Of a stretch of DNA of 64,000 nucleotides, positions 56,235 to 64,000 are shown one piece after another. This stretch comes from Bacillus smithii (GTDB lineage: Bacteria > Bacillota > Bacilli > Bacillales > DSM-4216), in assembly GCF_001050115.1 (NCBI RefSeq), contig NZ_CP012024.1:1778001-1842000 (forward strand). The letters run 5' to 3'. Each line of letters starts with the position of its first letter. Positions within the stretch are counted from its first letter, which is position 1. The notes beneath the pieces are model-generated. The model searched no databases and had not been told where the DNA came from. It worked only from the letters and a program-made list of their open reading frames with translations. The position numbers were made by a program, and so were the translations under genes.

Positions 56235-56660
56235 GCAAAACCTCCAACCGTAACGTCCTGTTATTGATTTTCTCGTCATCCCACATTCATAAATTATTCC
56301 AAAAATAATTAAAAACGCTTACAAGTCCATTTTACCACGCTAAAGTAAAAATTGAAAGAATATCCTTTCTTTTTCGTCTAATTGTCTTCATTGATTTGAC
56401 CAATGATCTTCTCATTTTCATATTGATCAATTTGTGAAATTCGTAACAACATCCTGATTATTCTGAAATAATTTTTTCACCTTCTATTCCCTTTTTTCTG
56501 AAATAAGTTTAATTTTTTTCATGTACCATCTTACTACTCTTTCTTTAAAAATCAATCCTTTTTGACAAAATTATTAATTTTTATAGAACAAATAAAATTG
56601 GCTATCTTTTTTTCTGCTTTATTCCGTTTTTTCCTTTTTTACCCGCTCCTCAATCAACAC
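56235..56660. other. Intergenic region upstream of odhA and of the coat-like gene
   Basis: About 430 bp of AT-rich DNA between divergent genes. Apart from the cre-like site near 56310 no gene or strong structure is visible. Confidence 0.4.
56310..56323. promoter_or_regulatory. cre-like CcpA site upstream of odhA
   Basis: On the minus strand TGTAAGCGTTTTTA matches TGWAANCGNTNWCA except at one position. It lies 76 bp upstream of the odhA start, consistent with carbon catabolite repression of the TCA cycle. Confidence 0.45.
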
Positions 56661-56666
56661 CATCTG

Positions 56667-56695
56667 AACGTTTCCTAGGCTCAAGACATAAGATA
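56667..56695 (+). promoter_or_regulatory. Possible SigK-type promoter of the coat-like gene
   Basis: CATAAGATA (56687-56695) fits the SigK -10 CATANNNTA, with AAC 17 nt upstream fitting the short -35. The ATG follows 35 bp later. Confidence 0.35.
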
Positions 56696-56729
56696 TGAAG
56701 AACGAATATGGAATTCGAGGGGGATTGGC

Positions 56730-57224
56730 ATGTTTCCGTGGAACTGGTTTTTTTCGAATGAAAACCTCCCTAATGACTGGATGAAACAACTCAACCCAGC
56801 CGACGTAGAACAGTTTATACAAGAAATGATGAAGAAAACCATCCCTCCTAATTGGCAGCAAACCCATCCATTCTCTTCACAATTCGAAAAGCAAGATCCT
56901 CCTTCTCCAGAAAAAGAAACATCTCCTCCCTCTCCTCCAATCCCTATCGAGGTTTTTGAAACGTTTGACTATGTATTCCTTCGGCTGCGACTCAAGGAAG
57001 AATGGCTGCAACATTTGAAAATTCATCATACTTCCCAAAAAGCGATCATTTATAATGTCCCGGAAATGGGGGAACGACAAGAAATTGTTTTACCAGCGCT
57101 TGTCAAACGCAAAGGAGCTAAAGCTGAATTTCAAGACGGTATTTTAGAAATCTGCTTCTTGCGGATGGAAGATTGGCAAATTTCCGAAATTCATTTGCCA
57201 AATAACAAGGAAGAATCTCCGTAG
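56730..57224 (+). CDS. Alpha-crystallin/Hsp20-like protein, probable spore coat protein (GerT-like)
   Basis: 164 residues from ATG 56730 behind GAGGGGG. Acidic N-terminal part with MFPWNWFFSNENLPNDWMKQ, a Pro/Glu-rich linker (about residues 50-70), then an alpha-crystallin-like beta domain (FETFDYVFLRLRLKEEWLQHLKIHH, VKRKGAKAEFQDGILEICF). Similar to divergent small heat-shock proteins in spore coats such as GerT. A SigK-like promoter supports mother-cell expression. The exact family member is uncertain. Confidence 0.55.
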   Translation: MFPWNWFFSNENLPNDWMKQLNPADVEQFIQEMMKKTIPPNWQQTHPFSSQFEKQDPPSPEKETSPPSPPIPIEVFETFDYVFLRLRLKEEWLQHLKIHHTSQKAIIYNVPEMGERQEIVLPALVKRKGAKAEFQDGILEICFLRMEDWQISEIHLPNNKEESP

Positions 57225-57297
57225 TATTCTTCAATATCTCTTCATCTTTCGGTCACTGAAAAGTTTTTCTGAACCTTTTGTTATTGTTCTCCCATAT

Positions 57298-57317
57298 ATT
57301 TACTTTAGAAAGTAAAT
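57298..57317. promoter_or_regulatory. Palindromic operator-like site upstream of ylmA
   Basis: ATTTACTTTAGAAAGTAAAT is a perfect 9-bp inverted repeat around AG. Such TACT-n6-AGTA palindromes bind dimeric regulators of the MarR/HxlR (YodB/CatR-like) type. It lies 160 bp upstream of ylmA. Confidence 0.5.
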
Positions 57318-57475
57318 GACAAATCATGTGAAACAGTTAGTTGGCCCTGTTTCTTAAAGTATTTGAATATGCTTTACCGTTGGAGGAACCCCTTTTATTT
57401 AACGGAATTTTCTTTTAATTACAAATCTTTTTTGCTACAATTTTTTTGAATGAAGGTTGGAAAAGGGGAAAAACG

Positions 57476-58273
57476 ATGAAAAAACTCGTCTCGCTTAAAA
57501 ATGTAAGTTGGCAAAGAGGAAACCGAACCATTTTGGACTCGATCAACTGGGAGATCTCATCCGGAGAACAATGGGCGGTGCTCGGGTTAAACGGCTCTGG
57601 AAAAACGTCTTTATTGAATATTGTTTGCGGCTACCAGTATCCTACGAAAGGAGAAGTTGTCGTTTTGGGGGAACGTTTTGGCGAAACGAATATCCCCGAA
57701 CTGCGAAAAAAAATCGGAATCGTCAGCCATTCGCTTAGTCGCTTTGATGATGTTTTGAAAAATGAATCAGTAGAAGAAATCGTTTTGAGCGGAAAATTTG
57801 CTTCCATCGGATTGTACGAACAAGTCAGCCATGAAGACTTGGATCAAGCTGATGCTTTCATGGAACAATTCCGAATCGGCTATTTAAAAGGGAGCGCTTA
57901 CCAATCTCTTTCCCAAGGAGAAAAAATGCGTGTCCTTATTGCCAGAGCGTTTATGGCTAATCCTGAAATCCTCATTTTAGACGAACCATGCAGCGGATTG
58001 GATATCCGTGCTCGCGAAGAATTGCTGAACGCCGTTCAAGAAACTATCATAGAAAAGAAGCTCCACCTTATTTACGTAACCCACCATATCGAGGAAATCA
58101 TCCCAACGATCAGCCACGTCCTTGTTCTGGAAAACGGTCGTGTCATCGCTGCGGGAGCAAAAGAGGATGTACTGACCGACGACGTGTTGTCAGAAGCTTT
58201 TTCCATTCCCGTTCGCGTCCATTGGGAAGACGAGCGTCCTTGGCTCACGGTCAAACGAAAACAGTATCAATAA
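57476..58273 (+). CDS. ylmA: ABC transporter ATP-binding protein YlmA
   Basis: 265 residues from ATG 57476 behind AAAGGGG. Walker A GLNGSGKTSLLN, signature LSQGEKMRVLIARAFM, Walker B ILILDEPCSGLDIRAREELL and the H-loop YVTHHIEEI. Single nucleotide-binding domain similar to B. subtilis YlmA, with no membrane partner adjacent, so its partner or role is unknown. Confidence 0.88.
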   Translation: MKKLVSLKNVSWQRGNRTILDSINWEISSGEQWAVLGLNGSGKTSLLNIVCGYQYPTKGEVVVLGERFGETNIPELRKKIGIVSHSLSRFDDVLKNESVEEIVLSGKFASIGLYEQVSHEDLDQADAFMEQFRIGYLKGSAYQSLSQGEKMRVLIARAFMANPEILILDEPCSGLDIRAREELLNAVQETIIEKKLHLIYVTHHIEEIIPTISHVLVLENGRVIAAGAKEDVLTDDVLSEAFSIPVRVHWEDERPWLTVKRKQYQ

Positions 58274-58369
58274 ACATTCGTTAGGGTCTCATAAGAAACA
58301 CAAAAATGAAGCTTGAATCCCGGCAACAGCTACTATCACTTTTTTTCAGAGCGTTCGAACCTTTTATCT

Positions 58370-59188
58370 TTATTTTTCTGAAACAGGATGCTCTAAAATG
58401 ATTGCATTCAATAATCCGCCGATCAAGATGACGGCCGCCGTTAAATAAAACCAAATAAGAAGAACGATAATACTTCCTAATTGACCGTAAATTTTGGTAT
58501 ATCCCCCTAAACTGACGTAGAAAGCGAAACCAATAGAGGCTCCTTGCCAACCAATAGTTGCAAAAATCGCACCTGGCAAAGCCTCTTTCCATAAAACGCG
58601 CTTGCTCGGAACAGCATGATAAAAAAAGAGAAAAAAACCGAAAAGAAATACCGTTCCTATTCCCCATCTTAAAATATACCACCATGGATACCAATTAAAT
58701 GGAAAAGAAATCGTTTGATCGAACATCCTCAGAACGATATTTTCCAAAATGGGCAAGAACAAGGAAGAAGTCAACACCACCATTAGGCCGAATGTTAAAA
58801 CAAGGTCGTTGACAAGGCCTCCTAAAAATGATTTACGCCTCCGTATATGGTAGGCATCATTTAATGAACGGACTAACGACTGAACGGCCACGGAGGCAAT
58901 CCAAAAAGAGGCGATCAAACTATATGAAAAAACATGGGATGGTTGTTGGTTCATGATTTGATCGACCGTTTGGCGAATAAATGCATAAGTATTTTTCGGA
59001 GCATAGGGCTCAATGATCTCCAAAAAGTCGTTTTGGTTGATAGGGAAAAAGCGAATGAGCGAAAACATAAACATTAAAAACGGAATAAACGACAACATGA
59101 AATAATAAGCGGTTTGGGCGGATTGGTCATAATACCGTTCGTTAAAAAATCGTTTTGCTACTAGCAACGGAATTTTTCGTTCATCCAT
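58370..59188 (-). CDS. YihY/BrkB-family membrane protein
   Basis: 272 residues with about six membrane helices. Family signatures include the N-terminal AQTAYYFMLSFIPFLMFMFSL, the SLVRSLNDAYHIRRRKSFLGG loop and the ALPGAIFATIGWQGASIGFAFYVS segment. The family was once annotated RNase BN in error; its function is unknown. It is convergent with ylmA. Confidence 0.9.
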   Translation of the reverse strand: MDERKIPLLVAKRFFNERYYDQSAQTAYYFMLSFIPFLMFMFSLIRFFPINQNDFLEIIEPYAPKNTYAFIRQTVDQIMNQQPSHVFSYSLIASFWIASVAVQSLVRSLNDAYHIRRRKSFLGGLVNDLVLTFGLMVVLTSSLFLPILENIVLRMFDQTISFPFNWYPWWYILRWGIGTVFLFGFFLFFYHAVPSKRVLWKEALPGAIFATIGWQGASIGFAFYVSLGGYTKIYGQLGSIIVLLIWFYLTAAVILIGGLLNAIILEHPVSEK

Positions 59189-59258
59189 GATTCCACCGGC
59201 TCCTTTTTCGTCTTTCTCCCTATTTTAGAAAAATAAACCTCCATTTTCCACTTTTCCA

Positions 59259-59289
59259 CAAAAAAGAGACCTGGAAACCCAGATCTCTT
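59259..59289 (-). terminator. trp operon terminator
   Basis: Stem AAGAGATCTGG/CCAGGTCTCTT followed by TTTTTTG on the minus strand, 95 bp after the trpA stop. Confidence 0.85.
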
Positions 59290-59382
59290 AAAACCGTTTC
59301 TTCGTCTTTTTTCCGTCTGACGGATTAGCTCCCCATTTTTCGAAATCGCTGCTTGAATGTATTTAAGACGATGCATCTCCGT

Positions 59383-60168
59383 TTAAAGAATCGATTCCGT
59401 TTTCTTGCCAATCAGTTCGATTATTTCTTCTTCTTTTCCTTGATGAAACAGATCGACAATTTTGCTTCCAACAATGACCCCGTCGCAATAGGAACCGACT
59501 TCTTTTACTTGACGGTGATTGGAAATGCCAAAACCGGCTAGCACCGGAACAGGGCTTATCTTTTTCAAGTGTTCTAAATACCCGGACAATTCCTCCGGCA
59601 ATTTGTTTCTTTGCCCTGTGATTCCCGTCACCGTCACCGCATATAGAAATCCATTGGAAGCTTGGGCAATCTTCTTTTTCCGCTCTTCTGGACTCGTCAA
59701 CGTAACGAGTTGAATCAAATCGATATTCTTTTCTTTTAGTTCTTGAGAAAGGATTCCCTGTTCTTCAAAAGGAACGTCAGGAAGGATCACTCCGTTGACG
59801 CCCGCTTTGGCGCAATCGTTGACAAAGCGTTCGATTCCATATGCATACACAGGGTTTATATACGTCATCACAATCAAAGGAATAGTGACACTAGAACGAA
59901 AAGCGGCAATTTCAGCAAGCACTTTTGCAAGCGACACTCCCTCTTTCAGCGCCCGTTTTCCCGCTTCTTGGATAACTGGGCCGTCTGCAACGGGATCAGA
60001 AAAAGGAATGCCGATTTCTACCATGCTGGCACCGGCTTTTTCCAAAAAGAGCACCTTGTCTTTTAAACTGGACAAACCCCCGTCCCCCGCCATGATATAC
60101 GCAACAAACGCTTTTTCGTTGTTTTGTTTTAATTGATGAAATGCTTCTGCAATCGATAGAGCCGTCAT
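59383..60168 (-). CDS. trpA: Tryptophan synthase alpha chain
   Basis: 261-residue TIM barrel that cleaves indole-3-glycerol phosphate. The catalytic Glu is in [19 protein letters not shown] and the catalytic Asp in [13 protein letters not shown]; the phosphate-binding end is [11 protein letters not shown]. The start overlaps the trpB stop by 4 bp. Confidence 0.97.
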   Translation of the reverse strand: MTALSIAEAFHQLKQNNEKAFVAYIMAGDGGLSSLKDKVLFLEKAGASMVEIGIPFSDPVADGPVIQEAGKRALKEGVSLAKVLAEIAAFRSSVTIPLIVMTYINPVYAYGIERFVNDCAKAGVNGVILPDVPFEEQGILSQELKEKNIDLIQLVTLTSPEERKKKIAQASNGFLYAVTVTGITGQRNKLPEELSGYLEHLKKISPVPVLAGFGISNHRQVKEVGSYCDGVIVGSKIVDLFHQGKEEEIIELIGKKTESIL

Positions 60169-61367
60169 TTTTCTTCCCCTTTCAACACAGCTTGAACCGT
60201 TTCAACGTCTTTATCTCCTCGTCCGGACAAACAAACCACCAACACTTCTTCCGGCTTCATCGTCGGCGCTAATTTCAATGCATGCGCCACCGCATGGGAA
60301 CTTTCCAACGCCGGAATAATCCCCTCCGTTTTCGTCAACGTTTGAAATCCTTCCAGCGCTTCTTGATCGGTCACCGATGTATAATGGACTCTTTTGATTT
60401 CTTTTAACAAGCTATGTTCGGGACCTACTCCGGGATAATCCAATCCCGCTGAAATGGAGTGGGCTTCCTGAATTTGCCCATTTTCATCCTGCAATAAATA
60501 CATTTTCGACCCGTGTAAAATTCCGACTGATCCTTTCGTGAGTGTAGCAGCATGTTTGCCGGTATCTAGTCCGCTTCCGGCTGCCTCGACACCGAACAAG
60601 CGGACGGACTCATCTTCCAAAAATGGGTAAAACATCCCCATCGCATTGCTGCCCCCACCGACACAGGCAACAATGGCATCCGGAAGCTTTCCTTCTTTTT
60701 CGATGATTTGTTGTTTTGTTTCCTTTCCGATTACACTTTGAAAATCGCGTACTATTTTTGGAAACGGATGAGGACCAAGAACCGACCCCATAATATAATG
60801 AGTATCTTCCACATTCGCGACCCAGTAGCGGAGCGCTTCATTGACCGCGTCTTTCAATGTGCCGCTTCCTTGTCGCACGCTGACAACTTTTGCCCCAAGA
60901 AGCTCCATTCGGAACACATTCAGCTTTTGGCGGCGAACATCCTCTTCCCCCATAAAGATGATACAATCCATATTTAGCAGGGCACTAACGGTCGCCGTCG
61001 CTACGCCGTGCTGGCCTGCTCCTGTTTCTGCTACCACCTTTCTTTTTCCCATTCGCAACGCAAGAAGCGCCTGCCCGATCGTATTGTTGATTTTATGGGC
61101 TCCCGTATGGTTCAAATCTTCGCGCTTCAAATAGATTTTCGCGCCTCCGAGTTTTTCCGTTAGATTTTTAGCATAGTAGAGCGGCGTTTGTCGCCCTACG
61201 TATTCTTTTAAGTAATAGCGCAGCTTTTGCAAAAAGTTTTCGTCGTTTTTCGCTTCTTCATAAGCGATTTCCAATTCCTGGACAGCTCTCATTAACGTTT
61301 CCGGAACAAAGCGGCCTCCAAACGGCCCAAAATATCCTTTTTCATCTGGTTGAACATACGTACTCAT
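60165..61367 (-). CDS. trpB: Tryptophan synthase beta chain
   Basis: 400-residue PLP enzyme joining indole and serine. [10 protein letters not shown] at the N-terminus, the PLP lysine K92 in [10 protein letters not shown], and the phosphate loop GGGSNAMG in [14 protein letters not shown]. Standard TrpB1 type. Overlaps trpF by 4 bp. Confidence 0.98.
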   Translation of the reverse strand: MSTYVQPDEKGYFGPFGGRFVPETLMRAVQELEIAYEEAKNDENFLQKLRYYLKEYVGRQTPLYYAKNLTEKLGGAKIYLKREDLNHTGAHKINNTIGQALLALRMGKRKVVAETGAGQHGVATATVSALLNMDCIIFMGEEDVRRQKLNVFRMELLGAKVVSVRQGSGTLKDAVNEALRYWVANVEDTHYIMGSVLGPHPFPKIVRDFQSVIGKETKQQIIEKEGKLPDAIVACVGGGSNAMGMFYPFLEDESVRLFGVEAAGSGLDTGKHAATLTKGSVGILHGSKMYLLQDENGQIQEAHSISAGLDYPGVGPEHSLLKEIKRVHYTSVTDQEALEGFQTLTKTEGIIPALESSHAVAHALKLAPTMKPEEVLVVCLSGRGDKDVETVQAVLKGEEK

Positions 61368-61987
61368 CTTTTTTGCACTCCTTTTGCTTCATCTATAAAC
61401 AATTTGATTTTCCGGCGGTCTTTGCGCCCCTCCGTCTCTACGCCGCTTGACACATCGACACCAAATGGCTGTATGGCTTGAATGGCTTGCTGAACATTTT
61501 CCGGATTTAACCCGCCGGCTATGATCAAATTTTCTTTTTTCAATCGTTTTTCTTCTATTAAACTCCAATCAAATGTTTTTCCGTTTCCTCCGTAATAAGC
61601 TCCCTTTGGGCTGTCTACCAACAAATAACTAGCCGGAAAGTCTGCCATCTCACGTTCGTTTGCCTCTTTGCTCAACCCAAAGGCTTTAATGACAGGAACA
61701 CCTAAAGATCTCGCGTATTCCGGAGTCTCCTCCCCATGCAGCTGAACAAAATCCAAATCTGCTTCTTTTGCGATGTTTCGAACAATTTCAGGATCTTCAT
61801 TGACGAAGACACCGATTTTCCAAACACTTTTCGGCAAGCTTTTGGATATTTCTTTCGCCTTCATTAAGGAAACTCGCCTTTTGCTGTTCGCAAACACCAT
61901 GCCAATGGCATCCGCCCCGCATTCAGCGGCAAATAACGCTGTTTCTATATCCGTTATTCCGCAAATTTTCACAAACATCGGTTTCAC
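61364..61987 (-). CDS. trpF: Phosphoribosylanthranilate isomerase
   Basis: 207-residue TIM barrel. [11 protein letters not shown] carries the catalytic Cys, and [10 protein letters not shown] and [15 protein letters not shown] follow in the usual order. The 4-bp overlaps with trpC and trpB show tight coupling. Confidence 0.96.
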   Translation of the reverse strand: MKPMFVKICGITDIETALFAAECGADAIGMVFANSKRRVSLMKAKEISKSLPKSVWKIGVFVNEDPEIVRNIAKEADLDFVQLHGEETPEYARSLGVPVIKAFGLSKEANEREMADFPASYLLVDSPKGAYYGGNGKTFDWSLIEEKRLKKENLIIAGGLNPENVQQAIQAIQPFGVDVSSGVETEGRKDRRKIKLFIDEAKGVQKR

Positions 61988-62766
61988 CTCAAATGGACTT
62001 TTAGTTGATTCATCGTTAGTTGAATGTCATCTGCCAGCATCAACGTTTCCCCGACCAAAATCGCTTTAGCTCCTGCTTTTTGCACACGCTCTACGTCTTT
62101 CGCCGTCTTGATTCCACTTTCGCTTATAAAAATGCGGTCATGATTCTTTCCAAATCGAGACAACAGTCGTTCCGTGACCCCTAAGTCTACTTCAAACGTT
62201 TTTAGATTGCGATTATTGACGCCAATGACAGAAGGATTCAAAACAAGCGCCCGCTCCATTTCTTCCTCGTTATGCACTTCTAGTAGAACTTCTAAATCTT
62301 GCTTGTAGGCGTACTCGTACAAAGACTTCAGTTTCTCATCATCCAAAGCGGCCGCAATCAACAAGATCACATCGGCTCCAGCCTGTTTGGCGGCATCTAT
62401 TTGGATGGGGTCGATGATGAAATCTTTGCACAAAATCGGCAACCCCACTACATCGCGAACTGCTTTTAAGTCTGCTAATGTTCCTTTAAAAAAAGGTTCG
62501 TCGGTTAAAACGGAAATGGCATTCGCCCCGCTCGCCTCATAATGTTTTGCCTGTTTAGCAGGATTTACATCCAGATTGATATTTCCTTTTGAGGGGGAAG
62601 CTCTTTTCACTTCCGCAATAATATTCATTTTGTCTGCATGGATAAAGGCATCATAGAAAGGGATTTTTTGAAATTTGCTTTCATTTCCAGCGTCGAATTG
62701 TTCCTTTAGTTTTCTCACTTCATCCTTCTTTTTTTCTAATATTCTGTCTAAAATGGTTCCGCTCAT
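61984..62766 (-). CDS. trpC: Indole-3-glycerol phosphate synthase
   Basis: 260 residues. AEVKRASPSKGNI holds the catalytic Lys, followed by VLTDEPFFKG, LCKDFIIDPIQI and GVNNRNLKTFEVDL. The start immediately follows the trpD stop. Confidence 0.97.
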   Translation of the reverse strand: MSGTILDRILEKKKDEVRKLKEQFDAGNESKFQKIPFYDAFIHADKMNIIAEVKRASPSKGNINLDVNPAKQAKHYEASGANAISVLTDEPFFKGTLADLKAVRDVVGLPILCKDFIIDPIQIDAAKQAGADVILLIAAALDDEKLKSLYEYAYKQDLEVLLEVHNEEEMERALVLNPSVIGVNNRNLKTFEVDLGVTERLLSRFGKNHDRIFISESGIKTAKDVERVQKAGAKAILVGETLMLADDIQLTMNQLKVHLR

Positions 62767-64000
62767 TTAGATCACCACTCTTTTTCTTTTTTCGCTGTAG
62801 TCGATCAAATATTGCAATGCCGATAATGCCCTTCCGGAGTCGATGCTTTCTTTCGCCAGTCGAATCCCTTCTTGAATGGTATCCGCTTTTCCGTTCGCAA
62901 AAAAGCCTAAACCGGCATTTAACAGGACCGTATCGCGATAAGCGCCTTTTTCTCCTTTGAGTACACCGATTAAAATTTCAGCATTTTCTTTGGCCTCGCC
63001 GCCCACAATAGCTTCATTCGAATAATAAGGCAGGTCTACCTTTTCCGGAGTCACCGTCATTTTTTCTACATGGCCATTTTCCAAAAGAACTAAATGATTT
63101 TCTCCAGAAAGAGAAGCTTCATCCATAAAGCCGGCGCCGTTAAGAACGACAGCTCGTTTTCTTCCGAGACGCTTCAGCACATCTGCCATCATCTCAAGCA
63201 TATCCCTTCGGTAGATTCCCAAAAGCTGGCTATCTAAATCGACCGGGTTGGTCAGCGGCCCGATTAAATTAAAAATCGTAGGAATTTTTAAATCGCGGCG
63301 CACTTTCATAATTTTTTTCATGCGCGGATGAACGTGCGGCGCAAACAGGAAAGCAATATGATTTTCTTCCAACAGCTCTTCGACTTCCTCTTCATGCAAA
63401 TCCAGCGAGATTCCTAAATATTCTAAAACATCGGCGCTGCCCGTTTTGCTGGAGACGCTTCGGTTGCCATGTTTAGCGACCTTCACGCCGCCTCCCGCCA
63501 ACACAAAAGCACTGGTCGTACTAATATTAAAGCTGTGGGCTCCGTCTCCTCCAGTTCCGCAATTATCCATGACGTTCGGAATTTTTTTCTTGATGCCTAG
63601 CGCATGTTCACGGAGAACTTCCACAAGCGCCGCTACTTCATCTGCGTTTTCTCCTTTCGCTTTTAGCCCCATTAAAAATGCCGCCACTTCGCTGTCTGTA
63701 ATTTCATCTGACAGCAATTCCCGAGAAGCCGATCTCATTTCTTCTTGATTCAAAGATTGCCGCTCTGACAGCTTTTTTAAGTAATGATTCATCTTCCGCT
63801 CCTTTTTTGTTTCCAAGAAAAATCGACGAATCAATTCTTTTCCTTTTTTCGTACCTATGGATTCGGGATGAAACTGCAGCCCGTAAAGGGGATATTCTTT
63901 ATGTTTGATGGCCATGATTTCTCCATCATCCGTAGATTCCGCTAAAATCTCGAATTTAGAAGGGAGCGTCTTTTCATCAACAGCTAAAGAATGGTAGCGC
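62767..64000 (-). CDS. trpD: TrpG-TrpD in one reading frame (amidotransferase fused or overlapping with anthranilate phosphoribosyltransferase); 5' end outside the window
   Basis: The TrpD part starts at [16 protein letters not shown] (ATG at 63792) and carries [40 protein letters not shown] and [14 protein letters not shown]. The same frame is open back to the window edge with no stop. It encodes the C-terminal third of a class I glutamine amidotransferase: RYHSLAV, then [20 protein letters not shown] with the catalytic His and Glu. The join reads [19 protein letters not shown] lies before the internal ATG, so TrpD could also be made separately. B. subtilis has no trpG in its trp operon, and separate genes are usual in related genera. 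Confidence 0.93.
   Translation of the reverse strand, partial: RYHSLAVDEKTLPSKFEILAESTDDGEIMAIKHKEYPLYGLQFHPESIGTKKGKELIRRFFLETKKERKMNHYLKKLSERQSLNQEEMRSASRELLSDEITDSEVAAFLMGLKAKGENADEVAALVEVLREHALGIKKKIPNVMDNCGTGGDGAHSFNISTTSAFVLAGGGVKVAKHGNRSVSSKTGSADVLEYLGISLDLHEEEVEELLEENHIAFLFAPHVHPRMKKIMKVRRDLKIPTIFNLIGPLTNPVDLDSQLLGIYRRDMLEMMADVLKRLGRKRAVVLNGAGFMDEASLSGENHLVLLENGHVEKMTVTPEKVDLPYYSNEAIVGGEAKENAEILIGVLKGEKGAYRDTVLLNAGLGFFANGKADTIQEGIRLAKESIDSGRALSALQYLIDYSEKRKRVVI

Noticed and set aside
1-64000. CRISPR arrays, tRNA or rRNA genes, prophage modules
   Set aside because: No regularly spaced repeats, cloverleaf sequences, ribosomal RNA segments or phage structural genes were recognised while reading the window.

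Overview
The window comes from a spore-forming member of the Bacillaceae (Bacillus or a close relative). The core genes and their order match Bacillus subtilis: rny, recA, cinA, pgsA, rodZ, ymfK-ymfJ-ymfI, ymfH-ymfF, spoIIIE, ylzJ, tepA, rnjB, dapA, dapG, asd, spoVFB, spoVFA, ymxH. Dipicolinate synthase, SpoIIIE, a YmxH-type protein and Sda all point to sporulation. Nearly all core genes lie on the minus strand, and many start codons are TTG or GTG set by strong Shine-Dalgarno sequences.

1-30.9 kb is mostly core chromosome. rny is cut by the left edge, and recA has an SOS box. recA and cinA are separated by an ISLre2-type element and an O-acetylhomoserine sulfhydrylase gene under an S-box (SAM-I) riboswitch. 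After the ymf cluster come the chromosome-translocation, RNA-decay and lysine/dipicolinate genes, interrupted by an ISL3 element with a perfect 8-bp target duplication. A feoA-feoB-Cys-rich iron(II) uptake operon with a Fur-like box follows.

31-52 kb is accessory-rich. It starts with yidC2 preceded by a MifM-type nascent-chain sensor whose stop codon overlaps the yidC2 Shine-Dalgarno. Next are an IS110 element, acylphosphatase, and brnQ, whose leader holds an isoleucine-type T-box. A group II intron without a reverse transcriptase sits directly after the T-box terminator. A predicted ABC-class ATPase gene lies beside a MoxR/VWA pair (yojN-yojO). A nested IS (an IS4-family element inside an IS1182-family transposase) is inserted in the terminator of a rok homologue. 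Two identical inverted IS30 copies flank nnr and a DUF6501-like gene. A 43-codon sda follows.

52-64 kb returns to core metabolism. It holds odhB-odhA (2-oxoglutarate dehydrogenase), an alpha-crystallin-like probable spore coat gene, ylmA, a YihY-family membrane protein, and the trp operon trpA-B-F-C-D. The trpD frame continues upstream without a stop into the glutamine amidotransferase TrpG, so the two may be fused; that gene is cut by the right edge.

No tRNA, rRNA or CRISPR array was recognised. The strongest candidates for a second look are the MifM-like leader, the intron in the T-box leader, the TrpG-TrpD joint reading frame, and the mobile elements sitting in or beside intrinsic terminators.
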